Assembly (NCBI RefSeq): GCF_947507565.1
Contig: NC_089185.1
Span: 2,480,001-2,544,000 of the forward strand
DNA: 64,000 bases
Direction: 5' to 3'
DNA from: Oscarella lobularis
Taxonomy: Eukaryota > Porifera > Homoscleromorpha > Homosclerophorida > Oscarellidae
The translations under genes and the position numbers were made by a program. Shown here one piece after another: positions 21,726 to 31,200 of the stretch (position 1 is its first letter; each line of letters opens with the position of its first letter). The notes beneath the pieces are model-generated. The model had not been told where the DNA came from. It worked only from the letters and a program-made list of their open reading frames with translations, and made no database searches.

Positions 21726-23459
21726 ATGGGGGACGAACTCGCGTTTACGTCGGTTCGATGTTCTCCAATGAAAATGATTGAATATTATCGACAGTCAGAG
21801 TATCTGTGCGACGTCGTTATCATTAGTGAAGACGGACAGCGATTTCCAGCTCACAGAGTAGTACTGGCTGCAGCTAGCGAGTTCTTCAGCCGCATGTTCC
21901 GAGAAAACTTCCTCGAGAGTAAAACAACCGAGATCGTTGTTCGAAACGTCGATGGAGCAGCAATGAAGATTCTAATGGATTTCGCCTACAAAAGTGAAAC
22001 CACGTGCCCCGAGGCTGTTGAAAACGTCCTATCCCTTTATGAGGCGGCGCACTACACTCTCTTCGACGAGCTCTTTGAGATGTGCAGCGGCTGGCTCAAA
22101 CGCCACGTGGACACGTCTAATTGCCTACGCATGGCAATCGTTGCTGATCGATACGATGATTCGGATTTGCGTCGAGTGGCTGATTGCATATCAGCCGTAA
22201 ATATTTTGGTCTTGACTGAGAGCGATGATTTTCTCTGTCTCCCAGTTGAACATTTGAGCAGGATTATTTCTCAAGATGATTTGGGCGTGAAGTCCGAAGA
22301 CGACGTGCTAATTGTTGTGCAAAAGTGGGTCAAGCACGACGAAGTGTCTCGTCGAGATCACGTCGGATCACTGTCGAAATTCATCCGCTTTCCACTACTT
22401 GATTTTGAAGAAACAAGTGGAGTTCTTTCGGATCTCGACTTGGTATCTCACTATCACTCGTCAGACGGGTCCTATCACCATCGGGTTGGATGCGAAGGCG
22501 TTCTACTGATTTGTGGTGGGGTGGAGCGCAAAAGAGAAGAATTGGCGGAGTCTCGCGAATTCGTTGTGGGGCATATGTTGAGCAGCGAAGCTAGAATATA
22601 CAACGCCAACAGCGACACGTGGAGCGAGTTTCCATCCCTGTCAGTGGAAACATCTGGGCATAGGATCGCGACGTCGTGTGGCGTGCTCTACTCTCTTGGG
22701 GGTTTTACCTATTGTGGCTTTAATGACGGTGGAACATCGGGAAATGTTACTGATGTCGTTCAGCGATATGATTGTGAGCAACGTGAATGGGTTAATGACG
22801 TTCAACCTATGTCTTGTCAACGGGAAGGATATGAAATAGTTAGTTGTGCCTCTCGCATTTACGGTATGAGCATTGAAGAATGCTGTATGGAGACAATGTG
22901 TGAAGTATTTGATCCAGATCAGAAACGGTGGATAACCGTATCGTCTCCCGATCACTCTTTGTTATATCGCTATATTTTATCTGTGCTGGATAATAAGGTT
23001 ATTGCAATCGGCTATAACCGTTCTAGAGAACTTGGCTACATGAAGTATGATCCAGTAGAAAACCGTTGGTGTGACTTTCGGTCCTTTTCTTTTTCTCCAA
23101 ACTTTCACCGTTTTCTTCGTTATCGTTCGGCGAAGTCAGTTTCGGACCCTTATTCGAGCTACGTCGTCACCACAGGAGACCGGATATACATTTATAATTC
23201 AAGCAGTTTTCCTGGTGTTGCGGCAATTTTTGACAGTTGTAGCGAGCGCCTTTCTTTTGTTGAGGAGTTCTTCCCGTCTATGTCCTGCAAAGGACTCGCT
23301 TATGATCTTGACTGCAGGAGGATGTATATGCTAAGTGATCACAAAATTTCTATCTACGAAGAACGAGCAAACAAGTGGGATGATAGACTCTTTCAAGGGC
23401 ATTCTCTCTGGAACTTTGCCTGCGAAGTTGTGGACAGAAAGCTGATGACCTTTGTTTAG
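21726..23459 (+). CDS. BTB-BACK-Kelch protein (KLHL-type)
   Basis: 577 residues in one exon, the closest paralogue of the gene at 16849. The BTB domain begins SEYLCDVVIISEDGQRFPAH, the BACK domain includes EDDVLIVVQKWVKHDE, and the Kelch region starts at VLLICGG and ends near the C terminus (SIYEERANKWD). It presumably acts as a Cullin-3 substrate adaptor (family knowledge). The start ATG is the only one that leaves the BTB domain with a short N-terminal arm. It lies 376 bases downstream of the 7TM receptor on the same strand. Confidence 0.9.
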   Translation: MGDELAFTSVRCSPMKMIEYYRQSEYLCDVVIISEDGQRFPAHRVVLAAASEFFSRMFRENFLESKTTEIVVRNVDGAAMKILMDFAYKSETTCPEAVENVLSLYEAAHYTLFDELFEMCSGWLKRHVDTSNCLRMAIVADRYDDSDLRRVADCISAVNILVLTESDDFLCLPVEHLSRIISQDDLGVKSEDDVLIVVQKWVKHDEVSRRDHVGSLSKFIRFPLLDFEETSGVLSDLDLVSHYHSSDGSYHHRVGCEGVLLICGGVERKREELAESREFVVGHMLSSEARIYNANSDTWSEFPSLSVETSGHRIATSCGVLYSLGGFTYCGFNDGGTSGNVTDVVQRYDCEQREWVNDVQPMSCQREGYEIVSCASRIYGMSIEECCMETMCEVFDPDQKRWITVSSPDHSLLYRYILSVLDNKVIAIGYNRSRELGYMKYDPVENRWCDFRSFSFSPNFHRFLRYRSAKSVSDPYSSYVVTTGDRIYIYNSSSFPGVAAIFDSCSERLSFVEEFFPSMSCKGLAYDLDCRRMYMLSDHKISIYEERANKWDDRLFQGHSLWNFACEVVDRKLMTFV

Positions 23460-23908
23460 TAATTAAACTTGTCCCGATTTTTGTGTTATTAATTACTTCC
23501 AAAATAAAGAGCGTGGCTTGCGTGGGAGAAAGGAAGGAGGATCGCGCCGTGCGCTCGGGTGCTGGGCATCCTGAACGTTCTTGAAATTCGGTAACTGCTT
23601 TCTTTAATTTTAGCTTCCTATTGTCACTGTGTAAAGAAGTTGTCTTTTGATGAAACATTTATCTCTGCAGTTGTAGGAAGACTTTTGTAGTATAATTCAT
23701 TTTCCAATGCTAAATTTCTCTGTAGATTATTTGAGCAAGCCTCCGTTGACCCCGCCTCTTCTTAATGTAAACAATTACGTCATGAAGTCGGGACGTCCGC
23801 GTTGTGGCCGTACCAGCTCTGGGCCGTACTGTAGGTCTATACCCGGAATCCAGGGTCGGAATCCGTATTTACTATGACGAAAACACGGCTACCGGCGCTT
23901 AGTCACAC
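23460..23908. other. Intergenic
   Basis: About 450 bases, with an AATAAA at 23502-23507 that could serve polyadenylation of the BTB-Kelch transcript about 43 bases after its stop. Nothing else recognisable before the TATA box of the collagen-like gene. Confidence 0.5.
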
Positions 23909-23916
23909 TATAAAAG
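23909..23916 (+). promoter_or_regulatory. TATA box of the collagen-like gene
   Basis: TATAAAAG, 44 bases upstream of the ATG at 23953. Spacing would put the transcription start about 15 bases before the ATG, giving a very short leader. The sequence matches the animal consensus closely. Confidence 0.55.
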
Positions 23917-23952
23917 TCACAGACACTTCGTCAGTGGCATATCTACGACACA

Positions 23953-24903
23953 ATGACGCATCTCGTTTACACGACGACGTGTTTGGCAGTTGCAGCGGTG
24001 CTGCTGTCGCCCTCAAAGGGTGCACCTGTGGTGACTGACAAGAATTCCCAGCCGACGGCGCTCCCTTGTGTTTCTCTGAGAGAGAGAGACGGACGAGACG
24101 GGCGAGATGGACTTGTAGGACCTCCAGGACCTCCAGGGGAGCGTGGTCCTGCAGGGCCTTCTGGTTCTGCAGGTGCTCCAGGAAAGAAAGGACCTGTTGG
24201 TTCTCCAGGAGAGCGTGGCCCTGCCGGACGTCCTGGGAAAGATGGTGAACAAGGCCCAAAAGGAGACTCGGGCAACAGCAGCAGCAACGTCTACTCGTTG
24301 ATAACTCCCGATGACGTCAAGCACGCGCGATTTGGCAATAGAATTCAAGTATACGAAACTCTTTTGGATGGTGGGTCCATTTCTTTTGATGCAGGCGAGA
24401 CGGGCTTCAATCGACTGATGAGAGTAACCGTAGTTGAGCCTAATGTTCTGGATGATTCTAGCCGTTACATCGTGACAGCAACAATTTCCCATCGAAATCC
24501 CGTGTCAGTGACAGCAGACATGGATCTCCTTGTCAGCGTGTCTGACGGTCTCTCGATCGTAGGTTATAACCTTCTCGATAAAGAGAACAAAGGGTGGATG
24601 GATATTATGTCTGCGTGTGAAGGGCCCAGTGCACAAACTTTTTCTGATCGAAAGTGCGTTAGATTCAAGAGTGCAAAGAAGACTAAATTCTCGCCACTAC
24701 ATACTGTGCAAATAAAACTCGGTGGTAGCCTTGCAGCATTTGGAATAGGAAAAACAGTCTCCGATGTGCAAGTAGTTGCTGCCCACCAATTTTCTAAAGT
24801 GTTGAAACCCTCTAGCGGAGTGTTCTTGGAACTTTATCGCGGGAACCCAATAGAGAAATTCATCATCGACTTTATAGAAGTGAGACTTGAAGAAGAGACT
24901 TGA
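23953..24903 (+). CDS. Secreted short collagen with unassigned globular C-terminal domain
   Basis: 316 residues, single exon. A signal peptide (about 1-23) is followed by Gly-X-Y triplets from about residue 47 to 109 ([20 protein letters not shown] and onward), nearly twice as long as in the paralogue at 5329. It then has a globular domain of about 190 residues. Conserved blocks shared with that paralogue are [48 protein letters not shown] and [11 protein letters not shown], so the domain is under selection while the collagen length varies. Four Cys remain, two of them around ACEGPS...RKC. It is probably a secreted oligomeric protein; the head domain is not one I can name. Confidence 0.9.
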   Translation: MTHLVYTTTCLAVAAVLLSPSKGAPVVTDKNSQPTALPCVSLRERDGRDGRDGLVGPPGPPGERGPAGPSGSAGAPGKKGPVGSPGERGPAGRPGKDGEQGPKGDSGNSSSNVYSLITPDDVKHARFGNRIQVYETLLDGGSISFDAGETGFNRLMRVTVVEPNVLDDSSRYIVTATISHRNPVSVTADMDLLVSVSDGLSIVGYNLLDKENKGWMDIMSACEGPSAQTFSDRKCVRFKSAKKTKFSPLHTVQIKLGGSLAAFGIGKTVSDVQVVAAHQFSKVLKPSSGVFLELYRGNPIEKFIIDFIEVRLEEET

Positions 24904-25027
24904 TGCTGACGAAAGAAAATGGAGACTGATCTCTTGATTTAGGCAGTAGGTACTTATGAATTGTGGCTGTGTATGTCGTTTAAATAATCTCCTAAATAAA
25001 ATAGAACTTTTGTGCATTTACTATATA

Positions 25028-25900
25028 ACAACAAGAGTGTGTAGTGTATATATATATAGATCCAAGTCTTAGAACGATGTCCTGTCAACGCATTCCCTAG
25101 ATTCTGCTAAACAGTTCTGTATGCAGTACCGTGTCGTCACTTCCTAGTGCAAACGACACTGAAAACAAAGAAGAAATCCGAACTGTTTCCGTTACGGGAT
25201 GCGGAAACTTTTCTCAGGTTTATAAAGACCTGCGTTTTCTCATTGCAAAGCTACCACGATTGCTAGAGGCAACATATCGCTTTCAAAAAAAATGAGCCAA
25301 TAGTGGTTATCACGACAAGCGGTCAAAAAAATCAGTTGTTTAAAATTTTAAAATTTCAAAACGACTTTTCGCTGTGATTAGCCGAGAAAACTTCGTCTTG
25401 CCTAGCGTTTCCCGAATGCGCTCAACATGGCGGTAATATGTATCTCAAATGAAACAATCAGTCCAAAACCACGTATGATTTCGAAAAGCAAATTTGCACT
25501 AACTGAAACGCGGTTTGTACTTAGCCTCGGACCCAGGCCCCTCCCACGAACCTTGTTAGCTGGGAAAGGCCTGGGTCCGAGGCTAGGTTTGTACTGCTCT
25601 CCTGCATGCGAGCAGCCAAAAAAAGAAATCTGGCGCCTTTGGTATAAGCTCCTACATCTTAATGACATAGCTATGCCGTTCTTTTCATTACATGTCTCCC
25701 AGAAATGCCCCTCAAACTGATTCTTCAAAACATATCAATCTGTGACCGGCATATTAGATAAAAAATATTAGAGATGTTGTGCGTCAAGATAGTTAACCTT
25801 TGTACTCAGGTATTACGAGAATGATTCCACTCATTCTGGGAGAAAAACGGGCTTACAGCAGGCACGACAGTATGATGGATTCGCAAAACGACATTTGATT
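25028..25900 (+). pseudogene. Pseudogene of the 7TM receptor
   Basis: Collinear with 19460-20375 of the intact receptor: intron 1 end, exon 2 (GTTTCCGTKACGGGATGCGGAAACTTTTCTCAGG and onward), and the exon 4 region at about 25830-25900. Stops, frameshifts and deletions are frequent: the LLCNIAFKECAD segment is deleted to a short frameshifted stub, and TM1 is mostly gone. The CSPACEQ motif before TM1 is still readable. A 64-bp palindromic insertion at 25522-25585 interrupts the ectodomain. Not functional. Confidence 0.88.
25512..25595. mobile_element. 64-bp palindromic MITE-like insertion with 10-bp target duplication
   Basis: An 18-bp perfect terminal inverted repeat (TAGCCTCGGACCCAGGCC at 25522-25539 and its complement at 25568-25585) encloses 28 bp. 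The insertion is flanked by direct repeats GGTTTGTACT at 25512-25521 and 25586-25595. Comparison with the intact receptor near 19986-19998 (single GGGTTCTATTGCT site) shows that the inverted repeat is an insertion and the flanks a target-site duplication. A duplication of 9-11 bp is typical of Mutator-like transposons (family knowledge). A possible half copy is at 47471. Confidence 0.85.
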
Positions 25901-25939
25901 GATTGTTATCTTTGCTTTTTGCAGGCTTCGATTTCTGGG

Positions 25940-27250
25940 GTCACCTACCCAATATAACGTGCCTCTGAATTCGTAGGAGAGCACATTCGAGAAAGACGTC
26001 GTTGCGTTTGCCGAAGGCGTCGAAGCCGATTACAACGACTTCTTCAACAAGGCTATGCACGTCTGAAGAGAAACGCGCAGCTTTCGTGGAAAACAGTCTC
26101 CAGCAAGCCCAATATCTCCTAGGTTTGTGCATTCGCAAGAAAACGGATACAGCGCTACTCCTGTCGAAATAACGGCGGAGCTCACGGAGCTAGCGGCCGC
26201 CCAGGCTCGCGCTCAGTATCAATCGAATTCCGCCGCGCAGCTGTGCAAGGATGCTATTGAACATTACACTGTTCACAAAGAATCCGATTTCAGTTTCAAG
26301 GAACTGATAATCAGAGCAGGCACTGAAATATTTGGCTGAATCGATATCTATTTATGGTTTGTCACGCACTGGGAGTTACAAGTGTCTTTGTACGTGTCTC
26401 CCTTGTTCTCTATGGCGATGCATCCTGCAGAAATGTGACGTCAACTTCGACAGCCGGCAACTGAATGAAACAGTTCTTTATGGGAAAAAAGCGAATCGGT
26501 TTAGTAAGAGAAGGGGTCACGAAGGCGTTGGATTACCCAGGTGAGGGTACTTCTCTGGTTTCTGCCGCTCGCTGGGAGCATGAACCTGATCAACTGAGTG
26601 TAGAAACCCGCTGACGATGTTAGGAAAATGACAGAAGAGTCGCAATCACTCGAAAACGCCGGCGTACCTACGAAAGACCTTTCACAGCTCTATTGTGACT
26701 TCTTTTCCAACAAGGACTTAAAGAACGAGTAAAAAAGCTGCACAAAAAAACGTATTTAGCGCGAAAGTGCATGAAAGAGCTTTAGAAGGCCAAAGTCGTA
26801 CAATTTTTGCTGGCTAAACTCTATTGCGCATGCTCGCGTCGCAAAAAAAATGGCGGACGTCGGATTGTGCTATCGAAGCCGGTCCAGTGCGAAGGAGCGA
26901 GCAAGGAACGTTGTTGCATAGCTTACCATTTCACTACGGTAGCAAGCAAACCGAACTCCGTCGTTTATCGTCCTCGCCAAATCTCTCTCCGTCCCTAGGA
27001 CCAGCAACTCCCTAAGGGCACACATTTCATAAAGCATCTCGACCAATTCGTCAGTCTTCTTCCACGAATCGACGGGCTGTATCGACTTCTCCTTCGGCAA
27101 GGAACGAGATCAAACGTCGAAGAAAGACTCGAGCTATAGTTGACGTCGTGCATGGACAAGCTAGCCACCACATTTGAAGAGACACTCAAACGCGGCGGGA
27201 AAGACCCGCCGCAGCCCACGTACGTGCGCTCGATCCAGAGTGTCCAGACG
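25940..27250. other. Intergenic with decayed coding-like stretches, identity unknown
   Basis: Several short stretches look protein-like but are interrupted. On the plus strand 25980-26071 reads FEKDVVAFAEGVEADYNDFF and ends in a stop; 26127-26335 contains PVEITAELTELAAAQARAQY. At 27152 a short plus-strand frame reads MDKLATTFEETLKRGG and ends at 27283. On the minus strand 27100-26870 reads an acidic, helix-like segment. No frame is long, no consistent splice chain was found and no family was recognised. These may be relics of one or more lost genes. Confidence 0.35.
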
Positions 27251-27287
27251 TCCCACTGCAAGCAGCGGTCGAGCCATGTCTAATTCC

Positions 27288-27884
27288 ATGTTCACACTGG
27301 TTACAGGGTCTTTTTTTCTGCGTTGTCGGTTTGCTTTGCAGCAAAAGAATTTGTAAGTGACGTTCAGCCGCCTAAATTCTCCTCCAAAATTGAGGAGCTA
27401 TTTCTTTTTCTATAAAGCGTGTATGGAAACAAACATTGGGGGAGTTTACTCATCAGATGTGATCCTTACACTGGCGAAAAGTCCATACGCCGTTACCAAA
27501 GATTTGATTGTGTCCGAGAACACAGTTCGCACAATTGAAACTGGCGTTCAGATGAACTTCCAAGCTCGCGTTCGCCTTATCGTCAACGGGACGGTCAAAG
27601 CGGAGGGAACGCGTGAGGGAGAAATTAGTATGCATCACTTTGCGTCGGCGGGAATTGATTCAAATGTTCTCCGTCTGGTCGGCGGTAATTCATCTCGCGA
27701 GGGGCGAATCGAAGTGTACGATACAGCGAGTAGGAGTTGGGGCACCGTGTGCGACGATAATTGGAGTATGGACAACGCGAAGGTTGTTTGTTGTCATCTC
27801 GGATTCAATAATCCCATTGGTTCCGACTACAGTACACGACGATTCGGTCCAGGAACTGGAATCATTGGACTGTCAAATGTGCAG
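27288..27884 (+). pseudogene. Truncated duplicate of the 5' end of the giant Bark-like gene
   Basis: Matches 28285-28881 at an offset of about 997-998 bp with very high identity, including the first exon, its GTAAGT donor, the whole first intron and exon 2 as far as the middle of the first SRCR domain (GLSNV). Two features disable it. The signal-peptide exon is 65 instead of 64 bases (TTCACACTGG versus TTCCACTGG), shifting frame within three codons of the ATG and spoiling the splice phase. The homology also stops at 27884 inside the SRCR domain and unrelated sequence follows. Confidence 0.85.
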
Positions 27885-28284
27885 GAAGAGTGCGGTGTGC
27901 ATTCCCGCTGCGGAAAAAGGCGAACAGTCTTCGTTATTCTATAGCAGCGTGGGTAATTTCGCTTTGCATTGTGTAGGAGACCCGATTAAAGTGGCGCGGC
28001 GGAGATGTCAGGAAGACGACGCGAGGAACCAGCTGAACACAGCCTATAACGTCGCCGAAAAGGAACCGCTTCTTTCAGGAGTCGTATATACTTGATTTGA
28101 ATGGTGCGTTTTCTAAGAAGCCGAAGGGGCGTCTACGTACCCCTATGTGTCACGCATGCGTGACCAGAAAAGATTGTTAATTCAGCAGTCGCAAGTCAAG
28201 TGTTGTTCTCTCTCGTCTCAGCCTATTGCAAGCGCGTTTCTTCGTTTTCTGAACTACGGCAATTCGTCTACGCAGAGACTGACC

Positions 28285-31200
28285 ATGTTCCACTGGTTAC
28301 AGGGTCTTTTTTTCTGCGTTGTCGGTTTGCTTTGCAGCAAAAGAATTTGTAAGTGACGTTCAGCCGCCTAAATTCTCCTCCAGCATTGACGAGCTATTTC
28401 TTTTTCTATAAAGCGTGTTTGGAAACAAACATTGGGGGAGTTTACTCATCAGATGTGATCCTTACACTGGCGAAAAGTCCATACGCCGTTACCAAAGATT
28501 TGATTGTGTCCGAGAACACAGTTCTCACAATTGAAGCTGGCGTTCAGATGAACTTCCAAGCTCGCGTTCGCCTTATCGTCAACGGGACGGTCAAAGCGGA
28601 GGGAACGCGTGAGGGAGAAATTAGTATGCATCACTTTGCGTCGGCGGGAATTGATTCAAATGTTCTCCGTCTGGTCGGCGGTAATTCATCTCGCGAGGGA
28701 CGAATCGAAGTGTACGATGCAGCGAGTGGGAGTTGGGGCACCGTGTGCGACGATTATTGGAATGTGGACAACGCGAGGGTTGTTTGTCGTCATCTCGGAT
28801 TCAATAATCCCATTGGTTCTGACTACAGTACACGACGATTCGGTCCGGGAACTGGAATCATTGGGCTGTCAAATGTGCATTGCGACGGTGCGGAAAATTC
28901 TCTGTTGGATTGTTCGGCGGAGCGTTGGAATAAGAGTCGATGTAATCACTTCGAGGACGTGGGCGTCGTTTGCGGTAAAGGAAGCGTTGGATTTTGGGGC
29001 GGTATCGTGTTTGCCTCGGGCGGCGCCAGCGAAAGTACGGTGAATGGAACAAAAGAATTTTCGACTTTGAGCGTTTTGAAGAACGTGAGAATTTTGCGTG
29101 CCGGAGTTGCACCGGATGAGATTCGGCGCTCGCAGCCGGATCAAACTGTTGCTGCAATTACAGCAGACACTGCTCTGGCCGAAATGGTGAACGTGACTAT
29201 CTCGAGTAGTCGCTCTTCAAATATCCAACTGAACGACGTTCACGCTGATATAGACGTTGAGAATCTCAAGGTTCTGAACTGCACCGGATTTGGATTGAGT
29301 GGGCGGTCGTCTCGTCGCTTGAAGTGCGTCAATTGTCATTTTGATAAATGCAGAATTGATCTTACGAGGATAGCGCTGCCATTGGCTCGTCCTGAGGCGA
29401 AAGATGTTTCTTCGTACAATTTTGGTAGCATAGAGAATGGAAAAGGGACTGAGTCTCACTTTGTTAATGACAGCGGTGGTTACATCAATTTCACTCAAAC
29501 GCAAATACGATCTGGCTACGTCAATCACGTGCTAGAGACAGATCCAGGCTTTGGTATGACGATATCTTTTGATGAATTTTTGCTTCAGTCACCCTATTGG
29601 AGACTCTTTCAAATTTATGACAGCTTCACAGGCTCCATTTATTTGCGGCTGACTTTGTCGCCGACTGCTTATCGCAGTATTCCTGACAGCATGACAGTGG
29701 ATTATCATCGAGTGTTCTTTTTTTTTCATCGCTCTATCTATGGCAAAGCGAGGGCTTATGTTAGTCGGCATCAGTTGGATTCACGGCGGGTTGACTTGAT
29801 AAACTGTTCCACAGGAGACTCATCAGCACTCTTGCCGTGGAGGGCACGTGGGCTACTGTTTCGGGGGTTTCTAGGTACTATAGTTATCGAGAGGTACGTG
29901 GATTGGTATGGCGGTATTCATATTGTTGGAAAAGGGAATGCCGTTGAGATCATTTCGGCCGTCATCCAATGCGAATACTTCAGACGGAGTGCGTGTCCAT
30001 GGTACGGAGTGTATTTGGAGGGCGGATTTACAAGAACGCGTGTATTTCAATCTCGTTTTTTGAGTACTCGTTTTGTTTATTTCCGCTTTAACCGCTTTGG
30101 AACTGGAAACGTAGCTTTTGTGGAAAATGTCATTAATGGAACAAACGGGGCAGGATTTCTTTTGTACATGAAATACGGATCAGGACAAAGGACAATCGTT
30201 GTTGAAAAGAACATTGTGACAAGAGTGCCAATCGCAGCACTTGAAATTACTAGTTCACTCACGAGGGGCTCGTTGATTGTAAGAAACAACATCGTTTCTT
30301 ACTGCACTGGTTACGTTTACATTAGTAACATTCACGGCAACTATTTTACCTCAGTTATATCTGGCAATATTATTGAAAGCAATAATGTTCTGTCTACGCA
30401 AAGTGTATTCGGAGTAAGAACTAACACGAACGTAACGATATTAGAACAGAATGTGTTCAAGAACAACAAAGGCAGGTCGATAGTCTTACTAATCGACTTG
30501 ACTAAGACTTATTATCCGGCTGAAAGCGCTATATATTTTCGAAATAACACTCTGAAGGGAAACAACGTATACAATCAATCAGAGACAAACAGGCCGTCTC
30601 CTACTGCAATTATAGACATAACTGATGGTCTTAACGTGCAAGTCTGCCGCAATAAGTTTGACAATCCCGAGTCGTCGTTTGAAGTTTGCATCCTAACCGA
30701 GGCAATTTCGTCTCTAGATAAAATCAATATGACGTTAAATTATTGGGGCACAAACGATGAGAAGGTGATACGCGAAAGGATATACGATTTTTACGACTCA
30801 AATTATTTTGCCACTGCAACGTACTGTCCGTTTCTTCTGTCACCGGACCCTTTGAATGTAACAAAATGGCCGTGTGGAAACTTCATCTCTCCCCTAGTGG
30901 TTGGTTTATCTGGAGAAATCGGAGGTCAGCTGAAATCGACGTTGACGTTGTCTGCTGCTAGGTCTCCCTATCTAATGACGAGAGACGTGACAATCCTTCC
31001 AGCAGGAAAACTTGTTATCGAGGCAGGAGTTGTTATTGAAGCGAGGGAACATACAGGAATTCTCGTTGAAGGGAGCATGATGTCATTGGGAACAGCTAAC
31101 CGTCCGGTTGTCATCCGAGCAGCGATGTCTTCTGTTGGAGATATTCGTTTTGTTGAAGATATCCTGCAAATTTATCGTGAAGGCGAATGGCATTCAATCT

